Source: an uncultured Methanobrevibacter sp. (GTDB taxonomy: Archaea > Methanobacteriota > Methanobacteria > Methanobacteriales > Methanobacteriaceae). Taken from it: a DNA stretch of 16,498 nt. The notes beneath the pieces are model-generated. The model saw nothing but the letters and a program-made list of their open reading frames with translations. It did no database searches and had not been told where the DNA came from. Both the position numbers and the translations under genes were made by a program. The stretch is taken from assembly GCF_900316895.1 (NCBI RefSeq), contig NZ_ONER01000032.1, positions 1 through 16,498 on the forward strand, in the 5' to 3' direction. The stretch's first letter is position 1. Each line of letters starts with the position of its first letter. Positions 5,206-13,012 of the stretch are shown here, piece by piece.

Positions 5206-7707
5206 ATGGTTTTGGAAGAATTATTAGCTCCCGCAGGCTCACCTGAAGTGTTGACAATTGCAGTCAATGCAGGAGCCGATGCGGTTTACATTGCAGGCCA
5301 AAAATATGGTGCAAGGGCATACGCTAAAAACTTTAGCTTCGAAGAAATTGAAAAGGCTGTGAATTATGCTCACTTGAACGGCAGCAAAATCCATGTGACA
5401 GTCAACACACTGGTCAACAATTTTGAAATAGTCGATGTTTTGAAATATCTCTTTAAGCTATATCAGATTGGAGTGGATGCAGTCATCGTGCAGGATTTCG
5501 GACTGATCTGGCTTTTGAAGACATTCATTCCGGATTTGGAGGTTCATGCATCAACACAGATGGGCCTGAACAATTACTCATCTATCAAATGGGCTGCCAA
5601 AAACAACATAAAAAGGGTGGTGCTTCCAAGGGAAGTCACAATCGGACAAATCAGGCAAACAACAGAACAGCTCAAAAAGGACAACATAGACATGGACATT
5701 GAAGTGTTCGGTCATGGAGCACTGTGCTATTGTGTCAGCGGAAAATGCTACATGTCATCATACAACAGCGGCAGAAGCGGAAACCGTGGAGCCTGTGCCC
5801 AGCCATGCAGACGGGAATACCGCCTGAAATACAGAGGATACAATATAGGAAACGGATATCTCCTCTCAACACACGACCTTGCAACATACAACAATCTGAA
5901 AGCCATTGAGGATGCCGGAGTCAAATCCCTTAAGCTGGAAGGCAGAATGAAATCCGGAGACTATATAGGAACCATCGTAAACAGCTACAGGAATCTTATC
6001 GATGGAAATCCCGGAGACTACAAAAAGGACCTGCACCTTGTTTTCAACAGGCAATTCACAAACGGATACATGATGGGAGACAAGCCTGGGGACGTTATGG
6101 GAAGAGGTCATTCCGGCCATGAAGGACTCTACATTGGAGACATCACAAACATTGATGGCACCAAGGTTACAATCGAGATTAAAAACAAGGAAATACCTGT
6201 AATTCTGGAACCTGGAGACGGAATCGCCTTCAAATACAACGGCAAAATCAAGGGAATCTATCTTGAAAACATCATCAAGCAGGATGAAAATGAAATTGTC
6301 ATAGACACCACACGCCTTGTCAAGGTCGGAACCGAAGTGTTCATCAGCTATTCAAAATCCACTCACGATTATTTGAAACAGTTTGAAAATGAGACAATAA
6401 AGAATAATGTGCCAGTTAAGCTGTCCATGACATGGGACGATAACCTGAACCTGTTTACCAAAGTCGAATATTACGTTGACGGCGAGCTCATCAATTTCAG
6501 ACACAAAACATTGGACAAGTTTGAAAAGGCCAAAAACAAGCCCGTTACAGAGGAAATCATTGAAAAGCAGCTTAAGAAAACAGGAGGCACACCGTTTTAT
6601 ATTGAGGAAATCAGATTCAACAACATGCCCGGCGACATCTTCATACCAATCCGTGAAATCAACCAGATCAGACGGGAAATACTGGATACCGCAACCGAAT
6701 TTCTAATGAACCATTACACCCCAACCAAAAAATCAGTGAAAGCGGTGCGAAAGGACCTGACCAGATTTTTTGAGGAATATGAAAGATATCCTGGCAAAAC
6801 AAAAAGGAAAGCTCCTAAACTTTCAATATTCATTGATGACATTGCACAAATCAAGGCGGCTTCAGGATTTGACCTGAAAAGAATTTACTTTGACGGAAAC
6901 TGCCACTACAACAACCCTGACGACTATTTTGAAAACATAAAGGAAACTTTAAAGCAGGGAAGCCTAATGGCCGCACCGACTGAGTTCGTTTGGGTTTTGT
7001 CATCATTCATATCTGAAGAGGATGCCGTCAGATGCCAAAAAATAGTCAAGGAGCTTCAGGAAGAGGGAATCATCATTTCAGTTATGGGAGATTTCCCTGC
7101 CATGAATGAGATATTTGACTGCTCAATCCATGGAAACCATAACCTGAACGTTTGGAATAGCTTTTGCGTACATAATCTGAACGCTTCAGGATTCAAATCA
7201 CTGATTCTGTCATCAGAGCTTTCAGGTAAAGAAATCAAAGAGCTGGTATTGAGAAACCATGACAGGAACATTGACCTGGAGATGATTGTCAACGGAAACC
7301 TCGAAGTCATTGTGAGCAAAGATGATTTCACCAATCTGAATGACGGTAAAGACTTCATAATATCAAACGATGCGGATTATGCGACCCTGGAAGACAAAAA
7401 AAGAAAAAAATTCAAATATAAGATATTTTTCGACTACAACAGGCAAAGTCACATCATCAACAAGGACTGCTTATGTCTGATTGAGGAAATGAATGAAATC
7501 AAGGAATTGGGTCTTGATTCACTGATTCTGGATTGCAGATATTCTAATGAGAAATATACCTCACAAATTTTATCAATTTATGCTGAAAGCCTTAAGAACA
7601 AGACACAGGAAGAGTTAACCGAATATAAATACCAGATTATGGATTTCTCACAATCCTACATCAACAAGGGAAATTATATTGAAGGAAGATTGCACGAGGA
7701 CAAATAA
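5206..7707 (+). CDS. U32-family protein A (peptidase U32 superfamily, RlhA/UbiU-like)
   Basis: This 833-residue cytosolic protein of the U32 superfamily begins with the family hallmark LEELLAPAGSPEV. Characterised relatives (RlhA, TrhP, UbiU/UbiV) are oxygen-independent hydroxylation enzymes rather than proteases, several with a 4Fe-4S cluster. Residues 1-290 form the TIM-barrel-like catalytic part. The U32 signature is at 166-185 (EVFGHGALCY to YMSS). The cysteines are C174-x6-C181-x15-C197-x3-C201, plus an extra C176. SLKLEGRMKS is at 241-250. About 385-480 looks like the inserted C-terminal U32 domain, and 500-833 a second barrel-like half with the NHNLNVWNS motif. I choose the ATG at 5206 over one at 5176 because AAGGTG lies 10 bases upstream and ELLAPAGS is then N-terminal. 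It overlaps the next gene by one base. The exact substrate is unknown. Confidence 0.85.
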   Translation: MVLEELLAPAGSPEVLTIAVNAGADAVYIAGQKYGARAYAKNFSFEEIEKAVNYAHLNGSKIHVTVNTLVNNFEIVDVLKYLFKLYQIGVDAVIVQDFGLIWLLKTFIPDLEVHASTQMGLNNYSSIKWAAKNNIKRVVLPREVTIGQIRQTTEQLKKDNIDMDIEVFGHGALCYCVSGKCYMSSYNSGRSGNRGACAQPCRREYRLKYRGYNIGNGYLLSTHDLATYNNLKAIEDAGVKSLKLEGRMKSGDYIGTIVNSYRNLIDGNPGDYKKDLHLVFNRQFTNGYMMGDKPGDVMGRGHSGHEGLYIGDITNIDGTKVTIEIKNKEIPVILEPGDGIAFKYNGKIKGIYLENIIKQDENEIVIDTTRLVKVGTEVFISYSKSTHDYLKQFENETIKNNVPVKLSMTWDDNLNLFTKVEYYVDGELINFRHKTLDKFEKAKNKPVTEEIIEKQLKKTGGTPFYIEEIRFNNMPGDIFIPIREINQIRREILDTATEFLMNHYTPTKKSVKAVRKDLTRFFEEYERYPGKTKRKAPKLSIFIDDIAQIKAASGFDLKRIYFDGNCHYNNPDDYFENIKETLKQGSLMAAPTEFVWVLSSFISEEDAVRCQKIVKELQEEGIIISVMGDFPAMNEIFDCSIHGNHNLNVWNSFCVHNLNASGFKSLILSSELSGKEIKELVLRNHDRNIDLEMIVNGNLEVIVSKDDFTNLNDGKDFIISNDADYATLEDKKRKKFKYKIFFDYNRQSHIINKDCLCLIEEMNEIKELGLDSLILDCRYSNEKYTSQILSIYAESLKNKTQEELTEYKYQIMDFSQSYINKGNYIEGRLHEDK

Positions 7708-10121
7708 TGAGAATACCTGAATTACTCGCACCGGTCGGATCCAAAGAACACCTGAAGGTGGCCATCAATGCAGGAGCCAGTGCAGTCTATCTTTCCGGAA
7801 AGAATTACGGAGCCCGAAAGTTCGCAGACAACTTCACATTGGATGAGATTGAAGATGCGATAAACACCGCACATATGCATAACGTCAAGGTTTATGTCAC
7901 CGTAAACACCATAATCAAGGAAAGCGAACTTGAAAACGTCATGAATTACCTGTCAAGGTTATATTCGATGGGCGCCGATGCGGTTCTGGTGCAGGATTTG
8001 GGCCTAATCGAATTAATAAACAAACATTTACCTAATCTTAAAATCCATGCATCAACACAGCTGACCTGCGAAAATCAGCTGAAGCTAAATTATCTTGAAG
8101 GCAAAGGAGTGAAAAGGGTTGTGCTTCCGCGTGAGATGAGAAAAGAGGAAATCAAAAATCTCAAGACAAATATGGAACTTGAAATATTCGTTCATGGAGC
8201 ATTGTGCTATTCCTATTCCGGACAGTGCCTGATGAGCAGTTTCAAGGGAGGACGAAGCGGAAATAGGGGAACATGCGCCCAGCCTTGCCGTCAAAAATAC
8301 AGTATTCAGGGAATCAAAAGACCTGATTACTATCTGTCCCCCTGTGATTTGTCGCTGTACAATCATTTGAGGGAAATTGCAGAGATGGATATCCGCTCGA
8401 TTAAAATTGAGGGAAGGATGAGGTCCAAGGAATACCTTGCAATTGTCGTGAGCAGTTACAGAAAGGCCCTCAACAAACTGAAAAGCGGAAAGACAGCCTC
8501 CTCTGAAGAAATAAGTTTAGTGTTCAATAGAGGATTAAGCGAAGGACAGTTCTCAAATAACTCAAAAAGAAGCATAAGAGCAGGCCATATCGGTTTAAAA
8601 ATTGGCAGAGTAATCAAAAGCGGTAAAAACCAGCTTGCGATACGGCTGAACGATTCCATAACAACAATTCCCGAAAGGGGCGATGGTCTACTGATTGTCA
8701 AAAATGACAATGACTACGGCTTTGAAATATCCCAAGACCCGTTGATAACAACACTGAATCATTTTAAAAAGGGTAAAAATAAGCAGGTAAAAGATCTGAC
8801 TAGAAAAGACAAGGTTTTGGTTGTCAAAAAGGTATGGCAGAATAGGGATGCAGACTTTAACCTGAATGAATCCGAAGCGTATCTGACAAAAAGAAACGGA
8901 TTATCCAAAAAGGTTAAAGAGATTGAAAACAGAGGCTCAAGCTATGTCAAATCCAAACTTATACTGACATTTTCCATTAAGAACAAATTTCCGCTTCTGA
9001 AGGGCAGACTGACACTTGCAAACCGCAAGGAGATAACTGCTGAAGTGACTGGAAACACTCCTTTCGAAAAGCCCCTCAAAAAAAGCGTCAGTGCAGACAC
9101 CATCAAAAAGCAGCTCCTGAAACTTGACAAATACCCATTTGAGATAACACAGGTCAACATCAATTATGACGGAACACTGTTCATCCCTATAAGCAAGATA
9201 AATGAGCTGAGAAGAAACCTCCTGGAAAAACTGGAAAATGAGGCCATAAACTCATACAGGCACAAAAATAAAAGAATCACACTGGACAAAACAGGGTCCG
9301 CCTCAAAAGGGGAAGTGAATTTCTCATTTTATACAAACAATCTGAATCATCTGAAAAACATTGACGGAGTCAAAAGGGTTTATTTGGAGATTCCTCCACA
9401 GGACGATTCTTTAACACTTGAAGATGACAATTACAACCTCAACTACATGATCAGCTTCATCAGGGAGGCAATGGAAATTTCATACGGCAGGGATTATGAG
9501 CTGATTTGGAAATGGCCAGACATCACCCATGACAAACTAATCAGGGCACTGAATAAAGTGAGGGGAATATTGAACAAAATGAACTGCTCCCTTCCTATTA
9601 TGAGCGCCAATTTCAATGCAGAATACGGTCCTTATTCAATGAACATTGCCAATAGCTGCAGCGCCGGCAGTCTTGAAAACTATAAGATACTGACAGTTTC
9701 ACCGGAACTGCGCAAACAGGATTATGAAGACATCATAACCTCCAGTCAAAATCCGGACAAAATTGAAATGCTGGTTCAGGGTTCCGTTGAGCTTATGAAG
9801 ACCAGATATCCTATTTTATATGGAAATGAAAACAAAAGGAATTATGAAAATTATCTGATTGACGCCAAGAACAACAGATACCCAATCCACAAAAGCATTT
9901 CAGGTGAGGAATTGATTATTTTTGACGGCAGCGAACTTTCACTACTCGAAGAAATTAATCACCTTAAAAATCTCGGATACACTAATTTTTCAATTGACGG
10001 ACGATATAAAGATGATAATTACTATAAAGTGGTTAACATTTACAGACAAGCTTTAAATGGAAATATTGACAAAAAAGAACTTGAAAAATACAGTCCTAAA
10101 AATACCGTTGCCAACTATTAA
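7707..10121 (+). CDS. U32-family protein B (paralogue, coupled to protein A)
   Basis: This 804-residue paralogue starts in a TAATG overlap with gene A, so the two are almost certainly co-translated in fixed ratio. It repeats the same plan: PELLAPVGSKEHL at the start, VTVNTI at 64-69, HASTQ at 114-118, VVLPREM at 138-144, and the U32 signature at 159-178. The putative cluster ligands are C167-x6-C174-x15-C190-x3-C194. IKIEGRMRS follows near 225. The C-terminal half keeps the motif VQGSVELMKTRYPI that is typical of long U32 proteins; protein A has a degraded version (NGNLEVIVSKDD). The pair may form a heterodimer, as UbiU and UbiV do (inference). No convincing hairpin terminator follows, so some readthrough into the MutS-like gene is possible. 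RNA hydroxylation is the favoured role but unproven. Confidence 0.85.
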   Translation: MRIPELLAPVGSKEHLKVAINAGASAVYLSGKNYGARKFADNFTLDEIEDAINTAHMHNVKVYVTVNTIIKESELENVMNYLSRLYSMGADAVLVQDLGLIELINKHLPNLKIHASTQLTCENQLKLNYLEGKGVKRVVLPREMRKEEIKNLKTNMELEIFVHGALCYSYSGQCLMSSFKGGRSGNRGTCAQPCRQKYSIQGIKRPDYYLSPCDLSLYNHLREIAEMDIRSIKIEGRMRSKEYLAIVVSSYRKALNKLKSGKTASSEEISLVFNRGLSEGQFSNNSKRSIRAGHIGLKIGRVIKSGKNQLAIRLNDSITTIPERGDGLLIVKNDNDYGFEISQDPLITTLNHFKKGKNKQVKDLTRKDKVLVVKKVWQNRDADFNLNESEAYLTKRNGLSKKVKEIENRGSSYVKSKLILTFSIKNKFPLLKGRLTLANRKEITAEVTGNTPFEKPLKKSVSADTIKKQLLKLDKYPFEITQVNINYDGTLFIPISKINELRRNLLEKLENEAINSYRHKNKRITLDKTGSASKGEVNFSFYTNNLNHLKNIDGVKRVYLEIPPQDDSLTLEDDNYNLNYMISFIREAMEISYGRDYELIWKWPDITHDKLIRALNKVRGILNKMNCSLPIMSANFNAEYGPYSMNIANSCSAGSLENYKILTVSPELRKQDYEDIITSSQNPDKIEMLVQGSVELMKTRYPILYGNENKRNYENYLIDAKNNRYPIHKSISGEELIIFDGSELSLLEEINHLKNLGYTNFSIDGRYKDDNYYKVVNIYRQALNGNIDKKELEKYSPKNTVANY

Positions 10122-10152
10122 TATTACTTTTCAAATGCTCTCGGCAAAGTCG

Positions 10153-10160
10153 AATATATA
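10153..10160 (+). promoter_or_regulatory. Candidate TATA box for the MutS-like gene
   Basis: AATATATA in the 53-base gap after the second U32 gene would start transcription near 10183, downstream of the ATG at 10175 but upstream of the one at 10199. This favours the later start. A second AT-rich candidate lies at 10165-10173. Confidence 0.35.
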
Positions 10161-10198
10161 TTAAAAAATATATTATGTATACAAAGGGTTTGGTAAAA

Positions 10199-12124
10199 AT
10201 GTGTGGAGAAAGAATAACATTGCAAAACATTAAAGGGATAGGAGATAAAATCTCTGAAAAGATACTTAACAGCGTTGGGGGCGAAGATGAACTCCAAAAA
10301 ATAGTTGATAATGTTGATGTTGAAAAGATATCTTCAATAGATGGAATCAGCCAAAGGAAAGCCATTGAGATAATGAACCAGTTACTCGGCAATCCCCAGG
10401 AGGATTTCATAAAAAGCGACAGGGCAATGGAGCTTTATGACGACATCATAAGCAAGATTTTAGCCTATTCAAACACCGCATACTCCAAAAACAGAATATT
10501 GCTGCTTTCTCCTACAAAAGACATGGATAAAATAGCTTCCAACCTCGATTTTGTAATGACTGCAAAAGAGCATGTTTCACAGCTTCCAATCATCAAGTTG
10601 AGAGGTTTGATGAAAAACCTTAAGGAAGTTGAAGAGGCCAAACCCGAGTATGACCCCAGCAAAGCCATTATTGTCGAATCCGAAGAGGACAATTCCTATC
10701 TGACAGATTTGGGACTGAACCAATATTATCCCATCATTACCGCCAGCGATTCTCCGCTGCTTAAGGAAGAGCTGATGAACTATGATTTGGTATTTTATGT
10801 TTACTCACAGGGAATACTTGATTTTGAAGGAATGCCAAACCTGATAATGGTCAATATTGACGAAAACGATTATGAAATCGTTCCTGAAAAGATAATCAAT
10901 TTCTTTATTCAAAACAAGGAGCTGTTCTTGAGAGTTCATGAAATACAAAAGATCAGAAATAAGGATAGTGTTTTAGGAGAAATCATACCTATCATTGATG
11001 AGTTGAATATTATCGACAAAAGGGAAGTGGATATTGAAGAACTTGTATTCTCTCTAAAAGATGAGATGGATGATGAGCTTGAAAAATCCATAAAGAATGT
11101 GGATCTTGAAGGAGATGAAATACTCAACTTATTAAACAATAACTTCCCGCCAAAGATTAGCAAAATATTTGACGACATTATCAATAAAAGAAAGGAAATA
11201 ATTCGGGAGAAAACAGGACTAAGTTTTGACCCCTACCTCAGGACATATCCGATACAAATTGACGAGACTGAAATCCAAAGGGTAACTCTTGAACAGTCAT
11301 CAAGAAAGGAAAACGATATCTTCGACATTAAGAAAAGTGCCGCAATTGAGCTGAACTCAATTAAGGAGCGTGCCATCAAAGAAGTTGAGGATACAATCAA
11401 ATTCGACTATGAATTCAGCCTGGGCAGTTTTGCATATGAATACGGATTGTGCAGACCTGAATTTTGTGAAGAAATAAAACTGGAAGGTGCATTGCACCTA
11501 GAGCTGGCACTTGAAAAGGATAAGGATTATGTTCAAAAAGTGGACTACCAGTTAACCCCCGATGAAAACATTGCACTTCTAACAGGAGCAAACAGCGGTG
11601 GAAAAACAACATTATTGGAAACCCTAACACAAATATCCATTATGGCCCAAATGGGACTGCCGGTAAGTGCAGACCGTGCCGAGATAAAATTATTTGATGA
11701 AATCTACCATTTCTCAAAGAAAAGATCTCTTGATGCAGGAGCATTCGAATCATTCTTAAATGTGTTCATACCAATCGTCACCACCAATAGTGAAAAGTTA
11801 GTATTATTAGATGAACTCGAAGGAATAACAGAACTCGATGCAGCCGTCAAAATCATATCCACATTCATTGATATGATTAAGGAATCCAATTCTTACGGTG
11901 TGATTGTCACTCATATGGCAAGGGAACTGATGAATTACACCAACATTCGCGTAGATGGTATTGAAGCAAAAGGATTAGATGAAAACTATAATCTGATTGT
12001 TGACAGAACCCCAAAAATGAATTTCCTTGCAAAAAGTACACCGGAATTAATTCTAAAAAGAATATATGAAAAATCAGATGATGATTTAAAAGCTGTATAT
12101 GCTAGAATTTTAGAAAAATTCTAA
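10199..12124 (+). CDS. MutS2-like ATPase with N-terminal helix-hairpin-helix domain
   Basis: This MutS-family protein has 641 residues from the chosen ATG; an in-frame ATG at 10175 would add eight. Residues 7-64 contain two helix-hairpin-helix motifs (NIKGIGDKISEKI and SIDGISQRKAIEI), which should bind DNA non-specifically. The middle (about 75-440) is a charged, helical clamp/lever-like region. The C-terminal ATPase has Walker A GANSGGKTT at 463-471, Walker B LVLLDE at 534-539 and a switch His (VTH) at 572. There is no MutS domain I mismatch reader and no C-terminal Smr nuclease domain, so it is not a canonical mismatch-repair MutS or bacterial MutS2. It may act in recombination control or branched-DNA processing (inference). 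The ATP site looks intact. It may be co-transcribed with the U32 pair or have its own promoter. Confidence 0.85.
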   Translation: MCGERITLQNIKGIGDKISEKILNSVGGEDELQKIVDNVDVEKISSIDGISQRKAIEIMNQLLGNPQEDFIKSDRAMELYDDIISKILAYSNTAYSKNRILLLSPTKDMDKIASNLDFVMTAKEHVSQLPIIKLRGLMKNLKEVEEAKPEYDPSKAIIVESEEDNSYLTDLGLNQYYPIITASDSPLLKEELMNYDLVFYVYSQGILDFEGMPNLIMVNIDENDYEIVPEKIINFFIQNKELFLRVHEIQKIRNKDSVLGEIIPIIDELNIIDKREVDIEELVFSLKDEMDDELEKSIKNVDLEGDEILNLLNNNFPPKISKIFDDIINKRKEIIREKTGLSFDPYLRTYPIQIDETEIQRVTLEQSSRKENDIFDIKKSAAIELNSIKERAIKEVEDTIKFDYEFSLGSFAYEYGLCRPEFCEEIKLEGALHLELALEKDKDYVQKVDYQLTPDENIALLTGANSGGKTTLLETLTQISIMAQMGLPVSADRAEIKLFDEIYHFSKKRSLDAGAFESFLNVFIPIVTTNSEKLVLLDELEGITELDAAVKIISTFIDMIKESNSYGVIVTHMARELMNYTNIRVDGIEAKGLDENYNLIVDRTPKMNFLAKSTPELILKRIYEKSDDDLKAVYARILEKF

Positions 12125-12141
12125 CCCATATACTACTTTTT
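12103..12141 (+). terminator. Hairpin at the end of the MutS-like gene
   Basis: TAGAATTTT (12103-12111) pairs perfectly with AAAATTCTA (12115-12123) around AGA, inside the last codons and overlapping the TAA stop at 12122-12124. The following T-run is short and displaced (12137-12141), so the terminator is moderate at best. Confidence 0.45.
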
Positions 12142-12154
12142 ACTATTTCAATTG

Positions 12155-12191
12155 AAAAAAATGAAAAAAGAGATAAATCAATGATTTATCT
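12155..12191 (-). terminator. Terminator of the small secreted protein gene
   Basis: AGATAAATCA (12171-12180) and TGATTTATCT (12182-12191) form a 10-bp perfect inverted repeat with a one-base centre. On the minus strand it starts four bases after the stop codon and is followed by a run of Ts (As on the plus strand at 12155-12169). Confidence 0.65.
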
Positions 12192-12195
12192 TCAC

Positions 12196-12699
12196 TTAAT
12201 GTTTGATTATTGATTCGATAGTTTCATCATCAGGCGCGTTAATTTCAACCAATTTACCGTCTTTAACAAATCTGAAAGTAGGTGTACTATCATTGTATTT
12301 ATTTGCATCATAAACACCGTCAATTCCAGCCATAGTCTTGTTAACTTCATTATCTATAGGTGTTACGGCGGTAAATTCATCGTTGTCAAAGAAAAATACT
12401 TTTACAAATATTTCTTTGCCGTCTTTAATGAATTGGCACACTGAAAATTTAGCGTCCTTTACATCAGTAGCATCCTCAGCTAATTTTTGTGCACTTTGAT
12501 TTTCTTCAAAACCATCAGGAATGGTAAATTCAAGGTCCTGTAATTTTAATTTTCCATTTTCAAAGGACATTGATCCGCCATTGGAGTTGCTGCTGTCGCT
12601 TGAAGAAAAATTAAAACTCCAACTATCATCTGCACTTACTGCACATACTGTTAAACAGACTGCAAGTAAAACTGCAAAAATCATTAATACCTTTTTCAT
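12196..12699 (-). CDS. Small secreted protein of unknown function
   Basis: This is a 167-residue exported protein. Residues 1-23 form a clear Sec signal peptide (KK, then the VLMIFAVLLAVCLTVCA core, cleavage after VSA). The mature part begins with a Ser/Asn-rich stretch (residues 24-45), followed by a compact acidic alpha/beta domain with the pattern LEFTIPDGFEEN around 56-67 and a strand pair FVKVFFFDND near 97-106. It has no transmembrane anchor, and the mature part has only one cysteine. I do not recognise a named family, although short secreted proteins of this style are common in Methanobrevibacter and Methanosphaera. The ATG has an excellent ribosome binding site, GAGGTGA, 6 bases upstream. 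The gene stands alone, convergent with the MutS-like gene and divergent from the MFS exporter. Confidence 0.8.
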   Translation of the reverse strand: MKKVLMIFAVLLAVCLTVCAVSADDSWSFNFSSSDSSNSNGGSMSFENGKLKLQDLEFTIPDGFEENQSAQKLAEDATDVKDAKFSVCQFIKDGKEIFVKVFFFDNDEFTAVTPIDNEVNKTMAGIDGVYDANKYNDSTPTFRFVKDGKLVEINAPDDETIESIIKH

Positions 12700-12705
12700 A
12701 ATTTT

Positions 12706-12712
12706 TCACCTC
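12706..12712 (-). promoter_or_regulatory. Strong ribosome binding site of the small secreted protein
   Basis: GAGGTGA on the minus strand is a seven-base match to the anti-Shine-Dalgarno complement and fixes the start at 12699. Confidence 0.7.
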
Positions 12713-12750
12713 TAAAACAACATATTTAAAAAAAAAATATGCATAATATG

Positions 12751-12760
12751 AGGTATATAT
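12751..12760 (-). promoter_or_regulatory. Candidate TATA element of the small secreted protein
   Basis: ATATATACCT on the minus strand would start transcription near 12730, leaving a leader of about 30 bases that contains the GAGGTGA site. Confidence 0.4.
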
Positions 12761-12884
12761 TCCATTCTATTTAAGTATACTAAAAAATTTAGTGAGTTTA
12801 TCAAAACTAATAATATTTTTCGATTAGATTATTAAAAGTCATCAAATATTGATTTTCCACGACCTAAATCTATTTTAATAATTA

Positions 12885-12896
12885 TTTTATATATTT
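12885..12896 (+). promoter_or_regulatory. Candidate TATA element of the MFS exporter
   Basis: TTTTATATATTT is the best plus-strand TATA-like element in the spacer and predicts a leader of nearly 100 bases. CATATAAAC at 12948-12956 is a closer alternative that would give a leader of about 35 bases. Confidence 0.35.
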
Positions 12897-12955
12897 AATT
12901 AACAAAGATAATTATTAATAGGATAGAATTCATTAGATATGCTATTCATATAAAC

Positions 12956-12975
12956 ACATGGCAAGTTAGTCATGT
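12956..12975. promoter_or_regulatory. Possible operator: short inverted repeat upstream of the exporter
   Basis: ACATG (12956-12960) and CATGT (12971-12975) form five-base arms around a 10-base spacer, between the likely promoter and the ribosome binding site. The spacing is plausible for a dimeric regulator, but the arms are short and no regulator gene is adjacent. Confidence 0.2.
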
Positions 12976-13012
12976 TAATATTTAAAATGGATATATAGGA
13001 GGATTAATAGAT

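Larger units (their letters stand above)
12700..13012. other. 313-base divergent intergenic region
   Basis: This long AT-rich spacer lies between the minus-strand secreted-protein gene and the plus-strand exporter. It holds the minus-strand ribosome binding site and TATA element, at least one plus-strand TATA-like element, an inverted repeat near 12956-12975 and the exporter's ribosome binding site. I see no open reading frame, tRNA or stable long hairpin in 12781-12880. Confidence 0.5.

Noticed and set aside
5206..10121. Classical secreted collagenase-type U32 peptidases
   Set aside because: There is no signal peptide, and the cysteine array and length match the intracellular hydroxylase-type members better than a protease.
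10175..10198. Upstream in-frame ATG for the MutS-like gene
   Set aside because: It lies close to the TATA element and probably upstream of the transcript start. Not excluded; it would only add eight residues.
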